A stretch of 64,000 nucleotides of DNA from Actinopolymorpha pittospori (GCF_014873875.1 NZ_JADBEM010000001.1:3038001-3102000), one strand, 5' to 3'. Counted from the first letter of the stretch, positions 50,968-59,373 are shown. Made by a program: numbers and translations. The notes: generated by a model not told the origin, from the sequence alone.

Positions 50968-51879
50968 TCAGGCGGTCGTGCTGGTCAGCACGCGGACCGC
51001 CGGGACAACGGTCGCCCCGGTGCCCTGCTCGACCATGTTCATCGCCTGGCAGCCGATGAACGTCGACACGACGCTCCGGTCGGCCAGGAGCGAGGAGTCG
51101 TAGTCGCGGATGTACCGCATCGCGAATCCGTCGCCGGACGCGCTCTGACCGAAGGACACACCCTCGGGCACGCGCGGGGCCCGGATCGCCAGCGTGAAGG
51201 CGTCGCGGTGGTAGGCGACGATCTCGTCGTGCGCGAGCCGGTTGGACTCGATGATCGTGAAGCCGTGGACCTTGCCGACCTCAGCGTTACGGAGGGCATC
51301 CGTCGAGCCGCTCTGGTCGTAGCCCTTCAGGGCGCCGGAGTTGAGCAGGTCGGCGTAAACGCCGGTGCCCACCGCCGCCGTCAGGTTCGTCGCCGGGACC
51401 TTGCGGTCACGGAGGATCTGACGAAGCGTCACGAACTGCGCAGTCGGGTTGGTTGCACTGTACGAGCCGGCGACAGCCACGGCGCTCTCGGCGAGGGCCT
51501 GGAAGGCCGCGACGACGGTGTCCTCGACCTCCTCGGCAACCGCGGTCACCTGAGGCGCGAGCACCTGGCGGCCGAAGTCCTCCAGGTTCAGGGACAGGTC
51601 CTCGTCGGTCAGGTCGACCGCCGAGTAGATCATGTCCGTCATGGTCACCGCGACGGTGCTTTCCGAGATGCTGTCAGTCTGGATCGCGGTACCGGCCCCG
51701 ATGCTCCGCTTCCGGGCGTTCAGGGTCGCCGGCTTCCGGACGTTGACCACGGTGCCCCGGCCGCCGCCGAAGCCGGCCTCGTAGTCGCGGTTGACGGTCC
51801 GGGCAAGCACGAGGTCGCCCCGGACGAGCGCGAGGGCCACGCTGGCGACCTGCGCGGGGGTGTAGAAGGTGTTAGCCAT
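50968..51879 (-). CDS. Major capsid protein (P22 coat-like family)
   Basis: 303 residues: ANTFYTPAQVASVALALVRGDLVLARTVNRDY, the N-terminal-arm pattern of the P22 coat-protein-5-like family, then GGGRGTVVNVRKPA and a C-terminal core ending with SVVSTFIGCQAMNMVEQGTGATVVPAVRVL. It forms the icosahedral shell and follows the scaffold gene. ATG 51879. Confidence 0.9.
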   Translation of the reverse strand: MANTFYTPAQVASVALALVRGDLVLARTVNRDYEAGFGGGRGTVVNVRKPATLNARKRSIGAGTAIQTDSISESTVAVTMTDMIYSAVDLTDEDLSLNLEDFGRQVLAPQVTAVAEEVEDTVVAAFQALAESAVAVAGSYSATNPTAQFVTLRQILRDRKVPATNLTAAVGTGVYADLLNSGALKGYDQSGSTDALRNAEVGKVHGFTIIESNRLAHDEIVAYHRDAFTLAIRAPRVPEGVSFGQSASGDGFAMRYIRDYDSSLLADRSVVSTFIGCQAMNMVEQGTGATVVPAVRVLTSTTA

Positions 51880-51906
51880 GGTTAGGCGTGGGTCCTTTCA
51901 GGAGGA

Positions 51907-52449
51907 TCAGTAGCGGGCGCGAATGCGCTCCGCGATGGCGTGCGGGTCGAGGTCGCCAGGGTCGGCGTCGCTTCCGTTGCCGGGAACGAGCTTCGGCTTC
52001 GGCTTGCCGGGAAGCTCCGGAGTCTTTCCGGCCGTCCCGAGCTTTTCGGCGAGGAGCTTTGCCTTCGCCTGGATCTCTTCCTCGTTGGCGCCGGACAGGA
52101 AGCCGAGCAGCTCGTCCGGGACGCCGTGCTCTCGGGCGGCCTTCGCCACCGTGAGAGCTGTTCGGTGCTCGGCGGCCTCGCGCTCGGCCTTCTCGGCCCG
52201 CTCGATGATCCGCTGAAGCTCCGTTTTCTCCGCGTCTTCCTTCTCGCCGAGCCGCTTCTGAAGGTCCCCGAGGGTCTCCTTCAGCTTCGCGTTGTCGCCG
52301 CGCAAGTTGTCGACGAGCCGCGCCGCGCGGTCGGGGTTGAAGTCGCCTTCCCACTTCGGGGCACTGCCCTCAGCGGTCGGGGTCTCGGTCGCGGGTGCCT
52401 CAGCGGCGCCCTGCGGGGCCTCTGGGGCGTCGGTAACGCCTTCCGCCAT
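51907..52449 (-). CDS. Scaffold protein
   Basis: 180 residues, acidic and alanine-rich at the N-terminus, with a long coiled coil (DNLRGDNAKLKETLGDLQKRLGEKEDAEKTELQRIIERAEK) and a conserved basic C-terminus (DPHAIAERIRARY) that contacts the coat protein. Located between the MuF gene and capsid, as usual. ATG 52449. Confidence 0.88.
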   Translation of the reverse strand: MAEGVTDAPEAPQGAAEAPATETPTAEGSAPKWEGDFNPDRAARLVDNLRGDNAKLKETLGDLQKRLGEKEDAEKTELQRIIERAEKAEREAAEHRTALTVAKAAREHGVPDELLGFLSGANEEEIQAKAKLLAEKLGTAGKTPELPGKPKPKLVPGNGSDADPGDLDPHAIAERIRARY

Positions 52450-52474
52450 GTTCTACGTCCTCCTGGGTACGCGA

Positions 52475-52501
52475 AAGGCCCTGGAACCTGTCCAGGGCCT
52501 T
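52475..52501 (-). terminator. Terminator hairpin before the scaffold gene
   Basis: AAGGCCCTGGA pairs perfectly with its complement, five-base loop. Confidence 0.75.
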
Positions 52502-52520
52502 GGGGAAGTGGGCAAAGCAA

Positions 52521-52550
52521 AGGCCCTCACCGCCTATGCGATGAGGGCCT
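52521..52550 (-). terminator. Second hairpin before the scaffold gene
   Basis: AGGCCCTCA pairs with TGAGGGCCT. With the previous hairpin it marks the end of the transcript from the putative immunity gene; a GTGTAAAC octamer (52553) lies beside it. Confidence 0.7.
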
Positions 52551-52613
52551 GCGTGTAAACGCCTCCGGCGGAGCCCTGTGGCCGGTCGTCCGGCCGCCGG
52601 ATTGCCTCGGGGT

Positions 52614-52934
52614 CTAGCCCTGGAGGCCGTCTAGGGGTGCTGTTACGGGGTCTTCGTGCTGGACGGAGGCGAGGATCTCTCGCCACACCTCGTCCAGGGA
52701 GCGACCCTGGGCGGCGCCGGCCCGGAGGGCATCCTCGACGATGCGCCGGACGATGCCGGCATCGGTGTAGGGGGGCGCGGTGGCGTCCCAGCCAACCGCG
52801 TCGCCCTGGCGGGTCAGGTGGCCGACGATCTCGCGCCCTACGCGGACGGTGACGATCTCGCCCTCGCCTGTGTAGGAGTGCCGGGGGTATCTCGGTGGGG
52901 CGTAGGTCAGGGCTAGCGGCTGTTTCTCGATCAT
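52614..52934 (-). CDS. Small protein after the MuF-ART gene (candidate immunity protein)
   Basis: 106 residues, MIEKQPLALTYAPPRYPRH..., GEGEIVTVRVGREIVGHLTRQGDAVGWDA, then VRRIVEDALRAGAAQGRSLDEVW. It has no recognised domain. It starts 32 bases after the MuF-ADP-ribosyltransferase stop, is small and ends with a terminator pair, which is the position expected for an immunity gene. ATG 52934 is preferred to GTG 52943 because it has a spaced GGGAAG. The immunity role is inferred from position only. Confidence 0.55.
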   Translation of the reverse strand: MIEKQPLALTYAPPRYPRHSYTGEGEIVTVRVGREIVGHLTRQGDAVGWDATAPPYTDAGIVRRIVEDALRAGAAQGRSLDEVWREILASVQHEDPVTAPLDGLQG

Positions 52935-52965
52935 GGTTCTCACTTCCCGAGATTCATGATACTAC

Positions 52966-54912
52966 TCACGCACGCGAAGCGCGAGGCATGGTCGGGTGGC
53001 CTTTGAGGCTCGCCGGGTCGACGCCCGCGGGAATGACCTCGGCCTCGATGTGCCAGGTCCTGCCGACCTTGTAGACGGCGTGAATGAAGAGGTCCGTCGA
53101 ACGTTGGAGGAGGACCTCCCGCTCGCCTGTGAAGTTGGAGAAGTAGTCGACGTAGGCGCCGTTGTGACCCTGAGGAACCCGGACGAGGATCTGCACCGGG
53201 CTGTGTGAGAACGCGGCCGTGGTGCCGATCGACGTACTCATGTAGCCGTGCTGGGTCTGGACCGTCCCGATCAGCTCGCGGGGGTCCGGGGGCGGGATGT
53301 GCGCCGTACGGAGCCCACCGTCGAACTCGAACTCGTCGAAGGCGGTCCCACGTCGGACGTAGGTGTCCTCGGGGAACGGGCTCCGGTCGATGCCGGCGTC
53401 CGCGTCGCGCGTCAGGTCCTCCCAGCCCTTCGGCAGGGCAGTGCCGTCGGCCTCTGCCCGCAGGGCGTCGTTCCAGGCTCGGTAGGAGCCGCCCGTGTAG
53501 GTCTTCAGCGCGCGCTTGGCGGCGTCGTTCTTGTCGAACCGGTGGAAGGTCTTCCCCGCCCAGTCGAGCGCCGCGCGGTCGGAGGTGAAGTCGAGGGCGC
53601 CGTCCATGCCCTTGAGCTGGACGGAGATCCCGTTGACCTCTCGCCACTCGGCGAGGTACCTCGTGTAGCGGGTGGAGTTGTTCTTGTAGGACCGCAGCGC
53701 CTTCTTGTACGCCGTCTCGTCCGCCGGGGTGAAGCCTTCGCTCGCCTTCAGGGCCGCCTTCGCCTCGGACTCGAGAGCGTCGTCGATGTACCGGTTCGCC
53801 TTCAGGTAGTCCAGGGCGCCCAGGTCGCCGTGCTCGATGACGCGCTCGACGTAGGAGTAGTTGAAGCTCTGGGAGAGCTTCTTCCCGGTGCCGAGGGCGT
53901 CGTAGCGGGCGTTGACCTTGCCGAGCCAGTCGTCGAGGGCCTTTTGCTTCGCGGTCTTCGGGGCGGTGGGGGACTTTGGCGCGGTGGGCGCCGGCTTGCC
54001 CTTCCACTTCTTGACCTTCGCGGCTTCCTTCGCCGCCGCCTTGGCCGCCAGCTCCTCGGCCGCCTTCGCCGCTGCCGCGGCTTCCTCGGCTGCCTTCTTC
54101 GCGATGGCCTCGGCCGTCTTTACGACGTGCTGGCCGTAGGCCGCCGTGCGGACCTGGGCAGGGCTCGCCATCGGCCAGCGCTCAGAGTGGGCGCGGTTGA
54201 ACGCCGCCCGGGCCTCCTTGCCGCTGAGGCCGACCGTCGACTCGTCCCAGACGGCGCGGAACTCCGTCGCCTGGGCGGTCCAGCCGGTGTCGCCCTCGAA
54301 AACCGGGACGGCCTCACAGTGGCAGTGGTCGTGTGTCCGAAACGAGCTGGAGCCCGACGACTTGTACGCCGGGCCGCGCCCGATCAGCATGGCGCAGAAA
54401 GAGCAGGGGTTGCCGCCGGAGCGCCGGGCCCAGCCGGTCGCGAGAGAGTCGCTCTGGACGGCCTTACGGATCGTGTCCCGGCCGCCGTCCTCGACGTGCC
54501 GGGTCACCGCGCCGAGCGTCATCTGCAGCGCCTGGACGAGGGCGTCCGTCGGCGAGATCCCGCCGGCAATCTTCGCCTTCGCCGCGACCGGGCCCGTGAC
54601 CGCGAGGGACGTGTCCAGCGCTACTGGGTTCACGTCCTCGGCCAGGCCGACCGACTCCAGGGGCGGAGCGGTCGTCTCCATCGCGCGCAACGCCTGATAG
54701 AACGACGCGGCGAGGCCGGAGGACTTTGCCCGGTGCCCGTTGACGATGGTCGCAGCGACCTTCGCGTACGCCCGGTAGGACTTGTCGAGGTCCTTCGGGT
54801 CGAGGAGTCCCTGAAAGGCAGCCGTGACCGAGAGGAGGGCCTGGTCGGTGTTCGCCTTCTGAGCGAGGCGGTGCGCCTCGGCCAGGGCCAAGCCCTCCTT
54901 CGTCGCGGGCAT
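52966..54912 (-). CDS. MuF-like minor head protein fused to ADP-ribosyltransferase toxin domain
   Basis: 648 residues. The N-terminal 200 residues are a phage MuF/VG15-type head protein with the zinc-like cluster NPCSFCAMLIGRGPAY and THDHCHCEAVPVF. An alanine/lysine-rich linker follows (about 265-330). The C-terminal 190 residues look like an ADP-ribosyltransferase of the R-S-E class: arginine in TYVRRGTAFDEF, the STS strand in GYMSTSIG, and the catalytic E-x-E in GEREVLLQRS. Such MuF-toxin fusions are known in temperate phages. ATG 54912 follows GGAGGC. The capsid role of the N-terminus places it with the portal. Confidence 0.85.
   Translation of the reverse strand: MPATKEGLALAEAHRLAQKANTDQALLSVTAAFQGLLDPKDLDKSYRAYAKVAATIVNGHRAKSSGLAASFYQALRAMETTAPPLESVGLAEDVNPVALDTSLAVTGPVAAKAKIAGGISPTDALVQALQMTLGAVTRHVEDGGRDTIRKAVQSDSLATGWARRSGGNPCSFCAMLIGRGPAYKSSGSSSFRTHDHCHCEAVPVFEGDTGWTAQATEFRAVWDESTVGLSGKEARAAFNRAHSERWPMASPAQVRTAAYGQHVVKTAEAIAKKAAEEAAAAAKAAEELAAKAAAKEAAKVKKWKGKPAPTAPKSPTAPKTAKQKALDDWLGKVNARYDALGTGKKLSQSFNYSYVERVIEHGDLGALDYLKANRYIDDALESEAKAALKASEGFTPADETAYKKALRSYKNNSTRYTRYLAEWREVNGISVQLKGMDGALDFTSDRAALDWAGKTFHRFDKNDAAKRALKTYTGGSYRAWNDALRAEADGTALPKGWEDLTRDADAGIDRSPFPEDTYVRRGTAFDEFEFDGGLRTAHIPPPDPRELIGTVQTQHGYMSTSIGTTAAFSHSPVQILVRVPQGHNGAYVDYFSNFTGEREVLLQRSTDLFIHAVYKVGRTWHIEAEVIPAGVDPASLKGHPTMPRASRA
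52974..52982 (-). promoter_or_regulatory. ACTCACGCA site, copy 8
   Basis: Located at the end of the MuF-toxin gene: the stop TGA is inside the motif (GCG TGA GTA), 30-50 bases before the next gene. Confidence 0.55.
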
Positions 54913-54951
54913 GCTCACGCCTCCGGTGGACTAGGGCGCGGGCGCCTGGGA

Positions 54952-56355
54952 TTACGGGTTAGGCGAGTCAGGCGCGGGTGCTGGAGCCGGCGCCGGAGCA
55001 AAGCTCGACGCGGTAGTCGTCGCCTCTGCGTTCGCCGTGAGGGCGTTCGCGAGTGCCGTCAGGCCGTCGCCCCTCTGGGCCATCTCCCGCCAGCGTGTGA
55101 CGTCGCCATCGGTCACGCCCGGGATGCGATCCCACAGGCCCTCAACGGGCACCATGAGCATCTGCGCCATCTTCCCGAGCGCGTCCACCGTGCTCGCCAG
55201 AGCGCGGGCTTCAGACTCGCGCCAGCGGACCTCCGACTCCTCGTCAGAGGCGCCGTCAATGTCGCCGTCCGCCAGCGACGCGAGCCGGAAGACTTGCTCC
55301 CAAGATTCGCCGAAGTTCGTCTCGAACTCGCCGCCCTTACGGGTCGTTGTGGCCTCGACAGACGCGAGAGCGTCCGCCGCGAGGTTCACGAGGTCGCCGA
55401 GGAAGACGAGCGGGGAGATCTGAGAGATGGACGCCAGCGTTTTCACGGCCGACTGATACGTCGTCAGGTGCCCGCTAACGTCGGTTTGCGGGAAGTCCCC
55501 AAACCGAGCCTCGGGGTTATCCGAGACCCAGAGCCGGTCGACCGCGGCCTCAAAGGGCTCGATCGGAAGGCCGGTCTCGTCGTCGACCGGGATGGCAAGG
55601 CCAGTCGCCCAACGCTGACGGAAGCTCGCATACTGAAGAGCAATCATCAGAGTGAAGACCGACTCGTTGATCCGGTCCTGGATGTTGATTACCGGCGCGA
55701 TGATCCCGCGGGCCTCGCCGTCGAGCCGGTCGCGGAAGCGGACGAGCGGAACATGCGGAAGGTTGTGTACCTCCTCGCCGATGTACTCCAGCTCGCCCGA
55801 GCCCGGCCGATTCTCGGCGACCAGGTGCACCGATCCGCCCTCAAGGAGCTGATACAACGTCGCGCCGTCGATACGCCGGCCCTTGAAAATAAGGGCGTGC
55901 ACCGGCCACTCGTCGTCGTCGTCCTCGTAGAAGGCGAGCGTCCGCAGCGGCGAGATCGGTCGGATCAACGGGTCGGGCTCGCCCGGGAGGACGAGCACAT
56001 AAGAGGCCCCGTACTCCAGGGCGCCACGGTGGGCGATGCTCTGCCGGGCGTCAAGCTTGTTTGCCTGCCAGTACCGCCACGCCTGAGAGTTGTCACTCGC
56101 GGTCGAGGCCCGGTAGCCGTCCACCCAAAGCATCTTCGAGAAGGTGTCCGAGATCAGCGGGAGCCAGTTTGTGATGGACCGCTCGGCGAGGATTCTGTAC
56201 TCTCGCTTTGCCTTCTTCGGCATGTACGGCAGGTCATGCTGGCCCCGGAGGTACCGCCGGATACGCCCGTGGTGATGGTTAGGGTCGAGCATGGCGCGGT
56301 GCTGGGGAATCAGCTCTTCGGCTAGCTTCAGCACGGCGTCGGGGGTCAGAGCCAT
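54952..56355 (-). CDS. Portal protein (SPP1 gp6-like)
   Basis: 467 residues: HRAMLDPNHHHGRIRRYLRGQHDLPYMPKK, WLPLISDTFSKMLWVDGYR, VEYGASYVLVLPG-like segments, and the wing/stem pattern DRINESVFTLMIALQYASFRQRWATG. Ends in a proline/alanine tail (PAPAPAPAPDSPNP). It forms the dodecamer through which DNA enters the head. ATG 56355. Confidence 0.93.
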   Translation of the reverse strand: MALTPDAVLKLAEELIPQHRAMLDPNHHHGRIRRYLRGQHDLPYMPKKAKREYRILAERSITNWLPLISDTFSKMLWVDGYRASTASDNSQAWRYWQANKLDARQSIAHRGALEYGASYVLVLPGEPDPLIRPISPLRTLAFYEDDDDEWPVHALIFKGRRIDGATLYQLLEGGSVHLVAENRPGSGELEYIGEEVHNLPHVPLVRFRDRLDGEARGIIAPVINIQDRINESVFTLMIALQYASFRQRWATGLAIPVDDETGLPIEPFEAAVDRLWVSDNPEARFGDFPQTDVSGHLTTYQSAVKTLASISQISPLVFLGDLVNLAADALASVEATTTRKGGEFETNFGESWEQVFRLASLADGDIDGASDEESEVRWRESEARALASTVDALGKMAQMLMVPVEGLWDRIPGVTDGDVTRWREMAQRGDGLTALANALTANAEATTTASSFAPAPAPAPAPDSPNP

Positions 56356-56378
56356 GCGACCTCCCTGGTCGTGTCGTG

Positions 56379-58007
56379 TTAGAAGCCGACGAGCCGCCCG
56401 ACGCGGCCTCGACGTTTGCTGAGTACGTTCTCGGCGAGGACTCGTGTCCGTGCCATGCGCGCGAGGACGAGCGCCGCCAGGGCGTCGACCTTCTTCGTGG
56501 ATTCGCGCGTCTCTTTGCCGAAGCTCACGCCCCAGCGGTTGGGCCGGCGGCGAGCGTTCAGGACGTGACGCCGTAGCCGGGCGTCGCCGTCGTGGGGGGC
56601 CTCGTGGTCGACGATGGCCCGGTTCAGCGCCTCGACCGCTCGCACCGTGTCGGCGGCGTGGGCGCGCATGTCCCAGGCGACCGCATGACGGGTCGTGGCC
56701 TTCACGAGGAGCTTCTCGGCGTACTCGTCACGCCAGGCGTCGACGTCGGTCTCCCAGTACGCGACGTCGGAGAAGAACGCGACGACATCGAAGCGTGTAA
56801 ACGCATTGCCGACGTAGCCACGGACGACGCTCTTGTCGACCTCCCAGCCGACGCCGGCAGGGCCCGAGGGCTTCTCCCACAGGCCCAGCAGGAACGGGGC
56901 GCCGTCGCTCACGCGGACCGCGACGAGGGCCGATGAGTCGTCGGTGAGCGAGCCGTCGAAGCCGAGGGTCACGGTCTCGCCGTCCGCCAGCGGGGCGAGG
57001 TTCGGGTCTTCGTTCGCGTCCCACTCGGCCGGCGCGACCCAGGAGTCAGCCGCGGCGACGATCTGGTTCAGGTAGAACCGCCGCGACTCCTCCGGGGGCG
57101 TCGAGGGGTCGTAGACCTCGGAGCGGATGCGCTCCAGGTCGACCCAGGTCGCATCGCCGTAGGACGCGCGGAGCCCTTCGAGGAGCAGCTCGGGGTCGGC
57201 CAGGTCGACGAAGCCGGGGGCCTCGCGGGAGTCGTAGAGGAGGCCGGCCTCGCGGGCTCGCCCCTCGGCGATCGCGAGGTGGTCCTGATAGCTGGACTCC
57301 GCGACGCTTTCCTCGCTCGGGGCGTGGGCGTTGGTCGTCTCGATCGAGCGGGCCGAGCCGTCGCGGGACTTCGCGAGGTTGCGTCGGATGACCCGGGCGA
57401 GCTTCCAGCCGCCGTTGCTCTCGGTCCAGTGATGGGTTTCGTCCATCACAGCGAAGCTCGGGCGGGCGCCCTCCTGGGTCGAGGAGGACGCCGTGATCGG
57501 GAGGAGCCGGCCCCCACCAGGGGCGAAGATGCGCGTGAGGCCGACGTCGAGGCCGTACTCGTCGGTCGCCGGGGCGCCTTCGAGCATGCTCAGGACGACG
57601 GTCATCGTGTTCTGGGTCTGGGTCTCCGAGACGCCCGCGAGGTTGACCCAGGGCATCGGGTGAGGGATGCCGAGGGGCTCTCCGGCCGCGTCCCAGCCGC
57701 CGAAGCGGACCGGGCCGCACAGCTCTGCTAGACACAGGGCGCCCAGGAACGGCGACTTGCCCCAGCCCTTCGAGCGCCGGAGAACCGCGCGTCTATACAC
57801 GAACCTGCCGCGGTCGTCGACGGCGTAGAACCACAGGACGAAGTTGATCTGTTCGGGCGTGAGCCGGAACGGGCTCCCGGCCTCGTCGCCGTCGGGCTGT
57901 CGGAGCATGCCCTCGACCCAGCCGATGACCTGCCAGCCGAGCGTGCGGACGGAGCCGTCCAGCGGGAACGACGCGAGGGAGACGACAGCCTTTACGGCGC
58001 TAATCAC
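56379..58007 (-). CDS. terL: Terminase large subunit
   Basis: 542 residues. The ATPase region has RRSKGWGKSPFL (Walker A-like), the Walker B-like SFAVMDETHHW, and the coupling motif STQEGARPS; the nuclease domain contains FDGSLTDDSSALVAV and AYWETDVDAWRDEYAEK. It packages DNA with the small subunit. GTG 58007 overlaps the small-subunit stop. One GTGTAAAC octamer lies in it. Length is normal for this family. Confidence 0.95.
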   Translation of the reverse strand: MISAVKAVVSLASFPLDGSVRTLGWQVIGWVEGMLRQPDGDEAGSPFRLTPEQINFVLWFYAVDDRGRFVYRRAVLRRSKGWGKSPFLGALCLAELCGPVRFGGWDAAGEPLGIPHPMPWVNLAGVSETQTQNTMTVVLSMLEGAPATDEYGLDVGLTRIFAPGGGRLLPITASSSTQEGARPSFAVMDETHHWTESNGGWKLARVIRRNLAKSRDGSARSIETTNAHAPSEESVAESSYQDHLAIAEGRAREAGLLYDSREAPGFVDLADPELLLEGLRASYGDATWVDLERIRSEVYDPSTPPEESRRFYLNQIVAAADSWVAPAEWDANEDPNLAPLADGETVTLGFDGSLTDDSSALVAVRVSDGAPFLLGLWEKPSGPAGVGWEVDKSVVRGYVGNAFTRFDVVAFFSDVAYWETDVDAWRDEYAEKLLVKATTRHAVAWDMRAHAADTVRAVEALNRAIVDHEAPHDGDARLRRHVLNARRRPNRWGVSFGKETRESTKKVDALAALVLARMARTRVLAENVLSKRRGRVGRLVGF

Positions 58008-58440
58008 TGCCCGACCGGAGACGGGCCGCGAGGTCCGCTCGGGCGTCGACGAGGCTCACGACCGGGGCGTCGTCGCCGTCCTCGGCCTCGATGTGCATAC
58101 GGGCCCTCATGCGGTCGACGAACGTCGCGCCGAGGCGCTCCTCGTTCATCCGGATCTCAGACAGGGCCGCCGCGGAGGGCTTCCGGGAGTAGGACTCGAC
58201 GATCGCGGCCAGCAGGCCGAGGCGTGCCCAGTCGGTCGCCTCGAAGACCTGGGCCTGAGGAGCGCGCCGCCAGGTGTCGAACCAACGGATGACGGTCTCG
58301 CTCCAGTCCTCCCGGCCGGTCAGATCGAAGAGGCTCGGGCCGCGGACCTCACCGTCGCGGGTGAGGCTCGTCGAGTCGTGCGTCGGGGCGTTACGCCTCC
58401 GGCGGGTCTCCTTCTGGGTGTGCATTGTGCCGCGTGCCAT
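58000..58440 (-). CDS. terS: Terminase small subunit
   Basis: 146 residues: basic, helical N-terminus (KETRRRRNAPTHDSTS), then DWSETVIRWFDTWRRAPQAQVFEATDWARLGLLAAIVESYSRKP, a pattern of phage small terminases. ATG 58440 with AGGAGGGCCGATC was chosen. It recognises the packaging site, which probably lies in or near the divergent gap 58441-58522. The gene end overlaps terL. Confidence 0.8.
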   Translation of the reverse strand: MARGTMHTQKETRRRRNAPTHDSTSLTRDGEVRGPSLFDLTGREDWSETVIRWFDTWRRAPQAQVFEATDWARLGLLAAIVESYSRKPSAAALSEIRMNEERLGATFVDRMRARMHIEAEDGDDAPVVSLVDARADLAARLRSGSD

Positions 58441-58467
58441 GATCGGCCCTCCTCTCTCGGCGACTGG

Positions 58468-58485
58468 GGTCGAGCGCGCTCGACC
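58468..58485. promoter_or_regulatory. 18-bp perfect palindrome beside terS
   Basis: GGTCGAGCG-CGCTCGACC, in the 80-bp gap between the divergent terS and the rightward gene at 58523; a -10-like AAGATG follows. Candidate operator, promoter site or part of a packaging site. Confidence 0.65.
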
Positions 58486-58522
58486 GTGAGAAGATGCGCG
58501 CGTGCGTAACTGGGGGGAACAC

Positions 58523-59299
58523 GTGAAGGCATGGGTCACGCCGGGACGCGGGAAGGCGCTCGCGGTCGCCGTCGTCGCCGCTGGGTTAGCGGTCGCTCTC
58601 GCTCGCTACGCGGGCGGACCTAAGCTCTTCCTCGACTATGTGAAGGTCCTCGTCTGGCCTCTCACGCTGGCCATAAGCGCGTGGTGGCTTCGAGACGTCC
58701 TTCGAGACAAGCTTCGTCAGCTCTACGAAGTGGCGTTTCCCGGTGGGGCCGCTGCGAAGTTTCGCGAGGCCGAGCGCGTGGACGCCGAGGCTTCGTCCGA
58801 AACAGCTCCAGCTGCCCACCTTTTGCTCCAGACGAAACACCTTCCTGAGGCGGAATCCCGCGCGGGGGACGCCGGCCCGGAGCAAGTCAACGGGCACCCG
58901 GCGGCTGAAGCCCAGGACGAGCTGGCGAGACAAGCTAGGGAACGCGAGCAGCGTAAGGCTTTCGAGAAGACCTTCAGGGAAGGCGCCGACTGGGGCTGGA
59001 AGATGTCCCAGATTGGCTTCAAGACCGCCCCAGTGCCGCACATCGTGTGGAGCGGGAACACGCCTCATATCACACACGAGGTGGGCTCTCGTCCCCGTCA
59101 AAGCGTTCGTGCCCTTGTGGCAGAGATCCAGGCGATAGAGGATCGGCTGAACCAAGGACAAAGCTTTCTGGTGGGAGACCCATACGAGGAGTTGGCGCGC
59201 CTCCGTGCCCAACTTCGAGCGCTCGAACCCCTCCACCCTCTCGGTTTGGAGGCCCTGATTCGGGACCCTCGGTTGGGAGGTAGTCCCCGGAATTCGTGA
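58523..59299 (+). CDS. Membrane protein with coiled-coil and helical C-terminus
   Basis: 258 residues (GTG 58523, GGGGGGAA upstream; an in-frame GTG 58502 would add seven residues and could be leaderless). N-terminal hydrophobic helices (LAVAVVAAGLAVALARYAG and LFLDYVKVLVWPLTLAISAWW) are followed by a charged, probably coiled-coil cytoplasmic part. No recognised domain. It is a rightward cargo gene inserted between terS and the endolysin, with promoter elements (the palindrome and -10 motif) duplicated at 59296. Possibly a membrane-acting exclusion or host-interaction protein. Confidence 0.7.
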   Translation: MKAWVTPGRGKALAVAVVAAGLAVALARYAGGPKLFLDYVKVLVWPLTLAISAWWLRDVLRDKLRQLYEVAFPGGAAAKFREAERVDAEASSETAPAAHLLLQTKHLPEAESRAGDAGPEQVNGHPAAEAQDELARQAREREQRKAFEKTFREGADWGWKMSQIGFKTAPVPHIVWSGNTPHITHEVGSRPRQSVRALVAEIQAIEDRLNQGQSFLVGDPYEELARLRAQLRALEPLHPLGLEALIRDPRLGGSPRNS

Positions 59300-59357
59300 G
59301 AAGATGCGCACTGTGATGATGGCGCAGGATTCAAGCTCCGACCGTCCGTCGCATTAG
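59296..59357 (+). other. Duplicated leaderless promoter with a 14-codon ORF
   Basis: CGTGAGAAGATGCGC at 59295-59309 is identical to 58484-58498. The first copy drives the gene at 58502/58523; here a GTG at 59313 starts a 14-codon ORF (MMAQDSSSDRPSH) that stops at 59357. It may be a truncated duplicate or a micro-peptide. Confidence 0.5.
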
Positions 59358-59373
59358 CGCCTGGGAAGGTTCC

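Larger units (their letters stand above)
28446..56802. repeat. Dispersed GTGTAAAC octamers (nine copies)
   Basis: Copies at 28446, 31638, 34739, 38276, 45182, 45879, 50279, 52553 and 56795 (start of each octamer; 28446, 45182 and 50279 are on the minus strand). Eight of nine extend to CGTGTAAAC and eight of nine to GTGTAAACG. All but 52553 are inside genes, in several reading frames and both orientations. None was found in the 23.8 kb of host chromosome. Confidence 0.85.

Noticed and set aside
53248..56325. 1025-residue plus-strand frame across the MuF and portal genes
   Set aside because: Antisense shadow of two well-supported leftward phage genes; no ribosome site or family signal.
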